Origin: Staphylococcus simiae
GTDB taxonomy: Bacteria; Bacillota; Bacilli; Staphylococcales; Staphylococcaceae
Direction of reading: 5' to 3'
Length of the DNA: 64,000 nucleotides
NCBI RefSeq assembly: GCF_017357005.1
Contig: NZ_CP071589.1
Location: forward strand, 186,001-250,000
Positions 8,579 to 16,745 of this stretch are shown here, one piece after another. The position numbers and the translations under genes were made by a program. The notes under the pieces were generated by a model. That model was not told the origin of the DNA and did not search any database. It saw only the letters and a program-made list of their open reading frames with translations. The number at the start of each line of letters is the position of its first letter. The stretch's first letter is position 1.

Positions 8579-10057
8579 TTATTTTTCTTTTGTTGTTTTA
8601 TAGTCTATTAAGTAAATACCTTCAGGTGTTACTTGATAATTTTTGACATTTTTTTGTGCAGCGACGATTTGATCGTTATAAGCAATGTAGCTACTAGGAG
8701 TATCTTTAGTCGATTGTTTAATAATTTCATTAGAAATTTGATGGCGTTCATTTTTATCTACAGTTGAATTTAATTTATCAATTAAAGATTCTACTTTTTC
8801 ATTATGATAGTTGCCTTTATTAATTGTACCATCTTTTTTATAGGCTTGATTAAAGAAGTAGCCAGTATCACCACGTGGTATTGTTCCAAAACTATACATT
8901 GTAGCATCCCATTGTGATTTATCTTTTAAATAACCTTCAATGTCATCTACTTTTTTAATATCTATATCTACATTTGCTTTTTTAGCATCTGACTGTAATA
9001 CTTGTGCAATTTTTGGTAACTCAGGTCGACCATCATAAGTTACTAAACGAATTTTAAGTGGATGTTTAGCAGAATAACCTTCTTTTGCTAATAGTTTTTT
9101 AGCTTCATTAATATCTTGTGATGATAGTGACGGTTCTTTAACAAATTTTAGTTTGTCATTAAATGGACCAGTAGCTGGTTTCGCGTATCCTTGATAAATA
9201 TGTTCCGCAATCCCTTTTCTATCTATGATTTTGTCTAATGCTTGGCGTGTGTTTTGAGTCATTTTATCGCTTGTTTGGTTATACATTAATAGTGATGTTC
9301 TAAAGCCAGATTCTTTAGTGGTTTTTAAATCACTGTTACGATCGATGTCCTTAACTTTATCAACAGGTACGTCAGTAATTAAATCAACTTTATTCGATTC
9401 AAGATTACGTACTCGGTTATTACCATCTTCTTGATACGTCACTGTAATATGATTTAATTTTGGTTGACCTTGCCAATAATGATCGTATTTGGATAATGAG
9501 ATTTTTTGTGATTGTTTATAATCTTTAATTTGATAAGGTCCAGTACCAATAGGTGCTTTGTTAACATCTGTTTTGGCATCAGTATCATATATTGCCATAA
9601 ATGGATTAGCCAGTTCTGAAACTAGTTCAGGATACGCTTCTTTAGTTGTGATAGTTAAATGTTGACCCTTAGCTGAAATGTGTTTGATGGGTAATGAATA
9701 TTTGACTAAGTCACTTTTGTTAATACTATTTTCTAGGCTGTTTTTCACTTTTTCAGCTGTTAATTTATGACCATTTTGAAATTTAATATTGTCTTTTAGT
9801 TCAATGTCTAATGTATTAGGGTCAGGTTGTTTATATGATTTAACTAATAATTTTTTAATATCTCCATTTTTATCTGTTTTAAATAAAGACTCTGCGGCAC
9901 CAATTTTAACTGGAACATCTGTTTCATAAGGTGCGATGGATTTCGTCTTAAGTGGTAAAGACACATTTAAATCTTTATCTGAAGAATGGGATGAGCCACA
10001 TGCTGTTAATGCTAATGTAGATGCGGCAAGTACGCTTGCAAATTTGAGGAATTTCAA
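8579..10057 (-). CDS. Nickel/peptide ABC-transporter binding lipoprotein (NikA-like)
   Basis: This 492-residue protein has a lipoprotein signal with lipobox LTAC and Cys20 as the lipidated residue. The rest matches the family 5 solute-binding fold: a GTGPY motif after the first lobe (IGTGPYQIKDY), DHYWQGQPKLNHITV, and a RQALDKIIDRKGIAEHIYQGYAKPA segment. Such proteins bind nickel complexes or short peptides outside the membrane and hand them to an ABC permease. No permease or ATPase genes are adjacent, so it must use a transporter encoded elsewhere. S. aureus has a comparable orphan at the same place. The divergent MFS gene shares its upstream region. Confidence 0.88.
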   Translation of the reverse strand: MKFLKFASVLAASTLALTACGSSHSSDKDLNVSLPLKTKSIAPYETDVPVKIGAAESLFKTDKNGDIKKLLVKSYKQPDPNTLDIELKDNIKFQNGHKLTAEKVKNSLENSINKSDLVKYSLPIKHISAKGQHLTITTKEAYPELVSELANPFMAIYDTDAKTDVNKAPIGTGPYQIKDYKQSQKISLSKYDHYWQGQPKLNHITVTYQEDGNNRVRNLESNKVDLITDVPVDKVKDIDRNSDLKTTKESGFRTSLLMYNQTSDKMTQNTRQALDKIIDRKGIAEHIYQGYAKPATGPFNDKLKFVKEPSLSSQDINEAKKLLAKEGYSAKHPLKIRLVTYDGRPELPKIAQVLQSDAKKANVDIDIKKVDDIEGYLKDKSQWDATMYSFGTIPRGDTGYFFNQAYKKDGTINKGNYHNEKVESLIDKLNSTVDKNERHQISNEIIKQSTKDTPSSYIAYNDQIVAAQKNVKNYQVTPEGIYLIDYKTTKEK

Positions 10058-10221
10058 AATAAAACACGCTCTCTTTCTATGTATTGTTCAAATAAATTCA
10101 CAACTATTAGTGTAGAACTTTGCTACGTAAAAGTAAATATTTGTACATTTTCAATGGGTTGAAAGCAATACGATATCGTCATACACTTAAAGTAAACATA
10201 TATTTAAAGAAGGTTAGAAAA

Positions 10222-11358
10222 ATGAAACACTTAAGAACGAGTCAATATCAACTTGTAGTTGCATGGTTAACATTATTCTTTGTCGGTACTGACTTATTTG
10301 TTGTCTCTCCCTTGCTACCATCGATGACTGAGGATTTTGGTATATCGTCTCAACAAGCTAGCTGGATTGTAACGTCATTTGCAATTATTTATGCTGTGAC
10401 AGCACCAATATTTGGTATAATAGCAGATCACTGGGGGAAAAAGCGCAATATTATTGTTGGATTGATATTATTCGCTATTGCTAATGGCATAACGTATATC
10501 TCTGGATCATACTTAACCATTTTGCTTAGTCGTATCTTTGCTGGGGGTTCAGCAGCAATGATTACGTCTTCTGTGTTTGCTATCACAGGTGACTTAGCAC
10601 CTCAAAAGAAAAATGGTCTTTATTTATCAATTGCTACTTCTGGATTTTTAACTGCTATTTGGGTGGGTGCGCCTATAGGTAATCTAATTGCAAGTGCAAC
10701 ACATTGGAGAACAGTATTTATCCTATTAGCTATAAGTACAGTCATTTTAAGTTTGCTAAATAGTGCAGTACTACCTAATATTATTAAACAGATGGAACAA
10801 TCTAATATGAATCTAATGGCCTTTAAACATATGGTAATTGACGTAGCTGTTACAATGTTTTGGGCGTTGGCAGTATATGGTGTCTACACGTTCTTAGGAA
10901 CAATTTTCAAAAATGTAACCGGCTTAACTACTGTCATGGTAAGTATCGCCTTTACTTTTTATGGTATTGGCGCGTTAATAGGAAGTCTATCTGGAGGATG
11001 GCTAGCAGACAAGTTAGGTAATGATAAAGTCATTAAAATAGGCATGACGGCTTTAGGGATTGTGTTAATCATACTCAGTTTAATTATTAAAATGCCAGTG
11101 TTATTATTGCCAATGCTATCAATTTGGGCATTTAGTGGCTACTTAATATTTTCGGCGTATCAATCATTTATTGCTAAACGACATGCTGCATTCTCAGGCA
11201 GTGTCATGGCATGGAATCAAACTGCGATGTATGTTGGAATTACATTAGGCTCAATGATGGGTGGATATTTAATTAATCATCATAGCAGTCTACTATTTGT
11301 TTTATGTGCCATTTCAGCATTCATAGGATTACTGTGGTATCGACTAAAAGTGGCATGA
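10222..11358 (+). CDS. MFS transporter, DHA1-type
   Basis: From the ATG at 10222 (AGAAGG upstream) the protein is 378 residues with 12 predicted membrane helices. The first helix pair carries VGTDLFVVSPLLPSM, and the conserved loop 2-3 motif is present as GIIADHWGKKRN. A second loop, GGWLADKLGNDK, follows between helices 8 and 9. Proton-linked drug or metabolite exporters of the DHA1 group, such as the AraJ/YdhP type, look like this. The substrate cannot be read from the sequence. It is transcribed away from the nikA-like gene and ends at a strong hairpin. Confidence 0.85.
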   Translation: MKHLRTSQYQLVVAWLTLFFVGTDLFVVSPLLPSMTEDFGISSQQASWIVTSFAIIYAVTAPIFGIIADHWGKKRNIIVGLILFAIANGITYISGSYLTILLSRIFAGGSAAMITSSVFAITGDLAPQKKNGLYLSIATSGFLTAIWVGAPIGNLIASATHWRTVFILLAISTVILSLLNSAVLPNIIKQMEQSNMNLMAFKHMVIDVAVTMFWALAVYGVYTFLGTIFKNVTGLTTVMVSIAFTFYGIGALIGSLSGGWLADKLGNDKVIKIGMTALGIVLIILSLIIKMPVLLLPMLSIWAFSGYLIFSAYQSFIAKRHAAFSGSVMAWNQTAMYVGITLGSMMGGYLINHHSSLLFVLCAISAFIGLLWYRLKVA

Positions 11359-11416
11359 CTATGAAATGTTTCAGCATAATGAGAAATCAAAATAGAGTAT
11401 AAATAGGTAGTCAGTA

Positions 11417-11477
11417 AAAGGGGGAGTGGGACAGAAATGAATGTTATATAACATTCATTTCTGTCCCACTCCCCTTT
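11417..11477. terminator. Long perfect hairpin terminator
   Basis: About 28 bp per arm, AAAGGGGGAGTGGGACAGAA and onward, pair almost perfectly around TATA. This GTGGGACAGAAATGA hairpin is a recurring intergenic element in staphylococcal genomes. It separates the MFS gene from the convergent amidotransferase gene. Confidence 0.85.
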
Positions 11478-11559
11478 GTGTATTAGTTGTAAATAATATA
11501 ACTTATGCATCGTTGTAATACGGATAAAAAAGGTATGTTAGACTATTTCCATATTTAAC

Positions 11560-12231
11560 TTATTTACTAACAATATAATCTAATAATTTGTACATTACTT
11601 TTTTATTTTCCTTAGGAACTTCATGATTAAGGATGTCTTGAGGGGTTTGATTTAATACAGAATCAACTGCATAAGCAAAATCATTCGTCACGATTTCTTT
11701 AACTTCAAAAGGTCCTGGTTCAAAATGAAATTGCAAGCCAATCACGTTATCATTTAATAGGAAACCTTGATTAGTTAAATGATCACTTGAAAATAACAGT
11801 TCAGCATTGTTAGGAATTTGGAACATATCTTCATGCCAATGTAACGCTGTCAATGCTTTAGGTAAATCTGGAATAGTATCAGATTTAAGATAGACTGTAT
11901 CCCAACCAACTTCTTTTACTGGTGATTTAGTTACAGTATACCCTAATGCTTTTGTTATTTGCTGAGCACCAAAACAAGCACCAAACATTGGCTTATGCTC
12001 TGCTAATAATGTTCTAATTAATTCTCTTTCTTTACCAATCCAATCATGTGAATCATTTGGACTCATTGGACCACCTAGAATAATAAGTAAGTCTGTGTCT
12101 TGAGCACTTGGTAAAATACCGTTATAAAAATAGGGATGATAAATATACATCTCATGTCCGTTGTCCTTAGCCCAATCACTGATAAATCCTGTACCCTCAT
12201 TTGGCGTATGTTGCAAAACATTTATTCTCAT
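11560..12231 (-). CDS. Class I glutamine amidotransferase-like protein
   Basis: This 223-residue stand-alone GATase domain has the nucleophile elbow FGACFGAQ with Cys86, the catalytic His169 in LQFHFE and Glu171. The oxyanion strand is ILGGPMS (51-57). Such proteins, annotated type 1 glutamine amidotransferase or GMP synthase-like, release ammonia from glutamine or act on gamma-glutamyl compounds. No synthase partner is nearby, so the acceptor is unknown. It appears monocistronic on the minus strand. Confidence 0.88.
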   Translation of the reverse strand: MRINVLQHTPNEGTGFISDWAKDNGHEMYIYHPYFYNGILPSAQDTDLLIILGGPMSPNDSHDWIGKERELIRTLLAEHKPMFGACFGAQQITKALGYTVTKSPVKEVGWDTVYLKSDTIPDLPKALTALHWHEDMFQIPNNAELLFSSDHLTNQGFLLNDNVIGLQFHFEPGPFEVKEIVTNDFAYAVDSVLNQTPQDILNHEVPKENKKVMYKLLDYIVSK

Positions 12232-12469
12232 GTCATCAACTCCATAAATTTATTACTATTTACATCATAAACTAATCTTAATGATTTTGTGAAAATAGTT
12301 TGTAAATCGTGTTGAATAGTGACAAGTTGAGTTGAATCATGCTACTCACCATAGTCATTTGAATCTCTATCATACACTATGGCTATCTCGCATGACAAGT
12401 TAAGAAATAGTTATCTTTCAACGGTTGTTTGCAATATGTCTATTGGTAACGTGACTAATATTTATTAAC

Positions 12470-12826
12470 TTACTTTGTTAATAGCTGTTGTAGCACAACG
12501 GCTTGATTGTATTGTTCATCTTTGGCTGCATATAGTAATAACACGTGTTCATTATTGTTAACGATATCTTGAAGCTCTTTAAAAGCAGCCTTCTGATCAT
12601 CATTATGACGTAACTCTTGTTCATACTTTTCTTTGAATGCTTGAAAACGTTGTGGGTCATGATTAAACCATTTACGTAATTCAGTTGTAGGTCCTACATC
12701 TTTTAACCAGTGATCTAACTGAGCCTTTTCTTTAGAAATACCTCGAGGCCATACTCTATCTACTAATACACGTACTACATCTTGCTCTTGGTTATGGTCA
12801 TAAATGCGTTCAATATCAACAGTCAT
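12470..12826 (-). CDS. DUF488 family protein
   Basis: The ATG at 12826 has a GGAAAGGAAG site upstream and gives 118 residues; a TTG further upstream overlaps that site and is unlikely. The sequence has the family hallmarks VLVDRVWPRGISKEKAQLDHWLKDVGPTTELRKWF near the N-terminus and a C-terminal LLLYAAKDEQYNQAVVLQQLL. DUF488 proteins are small cytoplasmic proteins of unknown biochemistry, with several conserved charged residues suggesting an enzyme. No operon partner is seen. Confidence 0.85.
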   Translation of the reverse strand: MTVDIERIYDHNQEQDVVRVLVDRVWPRGISKEKAQLDHWLKDVGPTTELRKWFNHDPQRFQAFKEKYEQELRHNDDQKAAFKELQDIVNNNEHVLLLYAAKDEQYNQAVVLQQLLTK

Positions 12827-12944
12827 TGCTATCTTCCTTTCCAAATATAATTAATGTCTTACTATTAAGATTACCTAAAATAATAACTAAAAACATAAAA
12901 GTGATATAGAATATACTTATTAAGTTGAAAAGGGGGATAATAAT

Positions 12945-13373
12945 ATGACTCAATTCGATCATCTGATGGCACCACAACATTTTCAATACAAAAGTGGAGA
13001 AGTTGTGTTAAAGCAAAGTTACAAATTTATTTGTGATAATAGAATTTATTTTTCGGCAACGCAATTTAAAGATTTGCAACAACATTTATATGACTTAGAA
13101 GTAGATGTGTTATCATCGATAAATGACTTGGGAATGGCTATGGATTTTAATGATATTGACCATATTTATGAAGTTTTTATCAAACCTAAGTTACATCACC
13201 AACTACTTAATGACACATTGCCTTCATTTAATACAACTGCTGAAAATATAGCACAATGGTTGTGGGATGAATTTAATAAACACTTACCACAAGGTAGTCA
13301 GATGTATCAACTACAATTATTTGAAACACCACAACATGGTGTCTATCTTAATCAAGCAATGATGACTAAGTAA
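12945..13373 (+). CDS. PTPS/QueD-like protein lacking most of the zinc site
   Basis: This 142-residue protein (AAAAGGGGG before the ATG) follows the fold pattern of 6-pyruvoyl/6-carboxy-tetrahydropterin synthases: GMAMDFNDI corresponds to the usual GxxxDFxxLK, LNDTLPSFNTTAENIAQWLWDE is the conserved C-terminal helix, and LFETP carries the substrate-binding Glu. The zinc ligands differ. The usual AAHRL is replaced by CDNRI and the usual LHGH by LQQH, so two of three His ligands are missing, and so is the catalytic Cys that normally precedes HGH. It is probably not an ordinary queuosine-pathway enzyme, and its present role is unknown. No other queuosine or folate genes are nearby. Confidence 0.65.
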   Translation: MTQFDHLMAPQHFQYKSGEVVLKQSYKFICDNRIYFSATQFKDLQQHLYDLEVDVLSSINDLGMAMDFNDIDHIYEVFIKPKLHHQLLNDTLPSFNTTAENIAQWLWDEFNKHLPQGSQMYQLQLFETPQHGVYLNQAMMTK

Positions 13374-13459
13374 TAAAATGGTTCTATAATAAATCGTACT
13401 GATAAAAAATTTAAAGTTATTTTCTATTAACACGATTTGTTGAATGTTGAATATGAAAA

Positions 13460-13495
13460 AAGAGGAGAGAGCATGCAACGATGCCTTCTCCTCTT
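13460..13495 (-). terminator. Terminator of the hmp unit
   Basis: AAGAGGAGA-GAGCAT pairs with ATGC-CTTCTCCTCTT. On the minus strand it is followed by CTTTTTTC. Confidence 0.85.
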
Positions 13496-13504
13496 AGTCT
13501 TCAC

Positions 13505-13684
13505 TTACGCTTTTTTCTGTTTGCGTTTTGTTAAATATCTTAAGCCAATTGAAAATACAGTGAATCCTGTAAGTGTTTGAACAAGTGTTTTAATTAAACT
13601 ATTGCTATTTGTAACAATATTTGAAGTGATAACACTAATTAAATAAAGTACAAATACTTGAACGTAACGTGTATTAACTTTCAT
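13505..13684 (-). CDS. Small membrane protein downstream of hmp
   Basis: A 59-codon frame begins at the ATG at 13684, with GAGGTTGGGATGATTC just before it as ribosome site. It lies only 28 bp after the hmp stop, inside the same terminator-bounded unit. The translation starts MKVNTRYVQVFVLYLISV and ends LTKRKQKKA. It has two short hydrophobic segments (about residues 8-24 and 35-48) and a basic tail. I do not recognise a family. Its position suggests co-expression with the nitric oxide dioxygenase under nitrosative or low-oxygen conditions. Confidence 0.7.
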   Translation of the reverse strand: MKVNTRYVQVFVLYLISVITSNIVTNSNSLIKTLVQTLTGFTVFSIGLRYLTKRKQKKA

Positions 13685-13712
13685 GAATCATCCCAACCTC
13701 TTTTTTTAATTA

Positions 13713-14858
13713 TTAAACTTCAACACTTAATCTTGGTACGAATGTTTCGAAATGAACATGGTTCATATCATAATCAAGTGCTTTAAGTGCTTCAATCATA
13801 GATTGTAAGAATTTAGTACCACCACAAATATAAACTTCTGGATTATTTTCTAAGAATGGTTTAATACCTTCAGCATCTAAATAGCCACTGTCATCTTTTA
13901 AGTGAGTGTATAGTTTGGCATTGTCATTTTGACTAGCAATTTGATTAAACTCATCTTTAAATGGTAAATGATTACTATCAGCTGCGACTTGAACCATTTG
14001 AGTGTCAGCACCTTTAGCCGTAGCCGCATCAAACATAGCAACCAATGGTGTAACACCGATACCTGATCCTAAGAATAATTGAGGTTTATCAGTATTTTCT
14101 AAGACGAATCCACCAACTGGAGCAGCTAAGTTAATCATATCTCCTTCTTTAACTTCATCATGTAAAATAGTTGAAACTTCGCCTTCGTGTTCAGTTGTTA
14201 CATCACGTTTAACACCGAAAGTTAAGTGATTTTTATCGCCTGAAACGATTGAATAGTGACGTTTAGCTCTATATGGAAGTTTATCACTTGAAACATCTAC
14301 AGTAATATATTGTCCAGCTTCAAATTGACTTAAGTCATAATCTTCTGACTCAACTGTAAATGATTTAATATCTTCAGATTCTTGTTTGATTTTAGTAACT
14401 TTGAAAGGTTTAAACCCAATCCATAGCATTTGATCATAGATTTCTTTTTCAATTTGAATAAAGACATCAGCAATTTCACCATACGCTTTAGCCCAAGTTT
14501 GAATAACTGGATCGTCTTCTTCTAGACCAGTGACGTCTTGGATAGCTTTTAATAAATTTTCCCCCACGATTGGATAATGTTCTTCATAAACTTGTAACGC
14601 ACAGTGTTTATGAGCTACTGGCATAATGACAGGTTTAATCACTGATAAATTATCAATATTAACTGCTGCAGCCATTACTGCTTGTGCTAAGGCAGAAGAT
14701 TGCATACCTTTCTTTTGGTTAGTTTGGTTGAACATATTTAAAAGTTCGGGATGTGCCTTGAACATTTTAGGATAGAAAATAGATGTAATTTCTGTTCCTT
14801 TGTCTTTTAATAATGGCACCGTTTGTTTGATAATATCTTTTTCTTGTTCTGTAAGCAT
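13713..14858 (-). CDS. hmp: Flavohemoprotein, nitric oxide dioxygenase
   Basis: This 381-residue cytoplasmic enzyme converts nitric oxide and oxygen to nitrate using NAD(P)H. Residues 1-140 are a globin domain with Tyr29 (B10) and the proximal haem ligand His85 (AHKHCALQV). Residues 150-255 form the FAD domain with RHYSIVSG. Residues 262-381 form the NAD domain with GSGIGVTPL and CGGTKFLQSM. Length and key residues match E. coli Hmp. AGGAGG precedes the ATG. In S. aureus the gene is induced by nitric oxide under SrrAB control. The upstream region carries a palindrome and a second box that also occur before scdA at the same spacing. Confidence 0.97.
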   Translation of the reverse strand: MLTEQEKDIIKQTVPLLKDKGTEITSIFYPKMFKAHPELLNMFNQTNQKKGMQSSALAQAVMAAAVNIDNLSVIKPVIMPVAHKHCALQVYEEHYPIVGENLLKAIQDVTGLEEDDPVIQTWAKAYGEIADVFIQIEKEIYDQMLWIGFKPFKVTKIKQESEDIKSFTVESEDYDLSQFEAGQYITVDVSSDKLPYRAKRHYSIVSGDKNHLTFGVKRDVTTEHEGEVSTILHDEVKEGDMINLAAPVGGFVLENTDKPQLFLGSGIGVTPLVAMFDAATAKGADTQMVQVAADSNHLPFKDEFNQIASQNDNAKLYTHLKDDSGYLDAEGIKPFLENNPEVYICGGTKFLQSMIEALKALDYDMNHVHFETFVPRLSVEV

Positions 14859-14955
14859 GATACTCCTCCTTTAATCTGTTTAATTCAATTATTCTACTAA
14901 AAATTGTCATATTCAATTGTTTGAAACAAAAAAATATAATTATTTCTAAAAGTTT

Positions 14956-15014
14956 GATAATTATATGACATTTTTATTTATTTCCTTACTTTTTAGCAAA
15001 AATTGTATACAATT
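14956..15014. promoter_or_regulatory. hmp upstream element shared with scdA
   Basis: GATAATTATATGACATTT (14956-14973) and the perfect palindrome AATTGTATACAATT (15001-15014) lie upstream of hmp. The first 18-mer occurs identically at 49404 before scdA, and AATTGTATAC occurs at 49449. The start-to-start distance is 45 bp in both places. Read on the minus strand, the first box contains TATAAT, a possible hmp -10. The region from 14859 to 15175 has no supported gene. Confidence 0.55.
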
Positions 15015-15175
15015 GACTAAATATACATTAAAAATAGGCTGTATTTGTCGAAATTTAACAAAGATATACTAAATAATGTACTATAAGATAAATGAATGGG
15101 TTTTGTTAAATCTACTATATAAAGACAAGCTATTTTTATATAGCAATTCAACATCAGCAAATTAAAAATATCAAT

Positions 15176-15214
15176 AAGAGATATGATCAGATAAATGGTC
15201 ATATCTCTTTTATT
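15176..15214 (+). terminator. Terminator-like hairpin used as intron target
   Basis: AAGAGATATGATCA pairs with TGGTCATATCTCTT across six bases and is followed by TTTATT. The group II intron begins directly after this at GTGCG. Insertion behind an intrinsic terminator is the hallmark of group IIC introns. No coding gene ends here on the plus strand. Confidence 0.8.
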
Positions 15215-15707
15215 GTGCGCCCGGCATGGGTAATTACTAGACGGTGAAAGTCCGTTACAGGCTTGGTAGTAGGAACTGTTAGCGAAAGACAAGGGTGTCC
15301 ATTGTGAAATGGAATCTGAAGGAAGTCGGACGCAAACACTCGCACTGACGAACAGAAATATCATACAAGGCTATGTGGAATGGATGAATCTGCAATACAA
15401 GATAAAGTCCGATACTACCCGAGTTCTATATAGTAAATGATGCAGTGGAATGAGTGGAAAGTGGTTACTCTTACCCGGGGAGGTCTCATCAGCGATAAAA
15501 AAATCGTAGTAATAACGAATGATGAGAAGTCAGCAGAGGTCATAGTAGGTAGAAATACTGAAGGACTGAACAATATTCATACAAAGTAAAGAATGGAGGT
15601 TAGAGATTTACAACGTACAGAATACAATTAATGATTGGCAACTCATAGAAAGATAAGTAGTGGAACGAAAAAGGATATATGAGTGCGTACAGTAAATCTT
15701 AGGTGAA

Positions 15708-16654
15708 ATGAAAGAAATGTATCGTGAGTCTCCATCTATGATGGAGCTTGTTGTAAGAGAGAATAATATACAAAAAGCAATTAAGAAAGTGAAGAAAAAC
15801 AACGGTGCACCTGGCATCGATGGCATGCGAGTAAGTGAATTAACATCACATTTCGCAAAATACTTTCCACAAATTAAACAAAAACTGCTTGATGGCACGT
15901 ATAAGCCACAAGCAGTAAGAAAGGTTGAAATACCTAAATCAAATGGGAAAAAGCGCGTGCTTGGAATCCCTGTCGCAAGAGACAGAGTTATCCAACAAGC
16001 CATTAAACAAGTCATTGAACCTAGTATCGACCGTACTTTCTCAAAACACAGTCATGGCTTTAGACCGAATCGTAGTACAGGAACTGCACTTAAAGAATGT
16101 GCAACATACTATGAAGAAGGTTACTTAGTTGCAGTTGATTGTGATTTAAAACAGTGCTTTGATATGTTGAACCATGATAAATTAATGTATCTATTTGAAC
16201 GACATGTTCAAGATAAAGCCATTTCTAAATTTATTCGTAGAAGCCTACAGGTTGGTGCAATCGACCTCAATGGTAATTATCGAAGTAGAGAAATAGGTGC
16301 ACCGCAAGGTGGTGTTATTTCCCCGTTACTTTGTAATATTTATCTTCACGAATTAGATAATGAATTGGAGAAACGTGGTCATCGCTTTGTTCGTTATGCA
16401 GATGACTTCGTCATCTTTGTACGTACAAAACGAGCGGGTCAACGTGTCATGGAAAGTGTGACAAAGTTTATCGAAAAAGACCTTAAACTTATTGTAAATA
16501 GTGAAAAGAGCAAGGTAGGTTCTATCACACGTTTAAAGTTCTTGAGTTGTCTAATGACCAAAGTAAATGGCACTTATCGTTTCAGACCGACTATGGAAGC
16601 AAGAAGAAATTTAAAACGCACCTTAAGACGTCTAACGAAACGAAATAGACCAGG
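15708..16654 (+). pseudogene. ltrA: Group II intron reverse transcriptase/maturase, 5' part
   Basis: The frame starts at an ATG preceded by AGGTGAA. Residues 1-316 cover the reverse transcriptase fingers and palm: GAPGIDGM (33-40), HGFRPNRS (116-123), AVDCDLKQCFD (142-152), GAPQGGVISP (197-206) and the catalytic YADD (230-233). The coding sequence is cut after RNRPG by the IS21-type insertion; the frame continues into the IS to a stop at 16710-16712, adding an unrelated tail. The thumb/X and C-terminal domains are stranded at 18852. Removing the IS and one 6-bp target copy restores a 431-residue maturase with no other damage, so this is a recent interruption. Confidence 0.93.
16649..16654. 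repeat. IS21 target-site duplication, left
   Basis: ACCAGG, repeated at 18846-18851. Merging the two copies restores the maturase codons AGA CCA GGT ACC TTT. Confidence 0.85.
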
Positions 16655-16745
16655 TGGAAATGATAATTTAATAATGTACACTTTTGACTGTTTAAGTATG
16701 TACAATCTGTAAAATTTAGAGATAATTTTATTGAGGTGAATAACA

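Noticed and set aside
11417-11477. Long hairpin as a possible small RNA gene
   Set aside because: It matches a common staphylococcal intergenic terminator hairpin and lies between convergent gene ends.
15017-15364. Minus-strand frame across the hmp upstream region and intron start
   Set aside because: It spans the terminator hairpin and conserved intron RNA and has no recognisable protein features.
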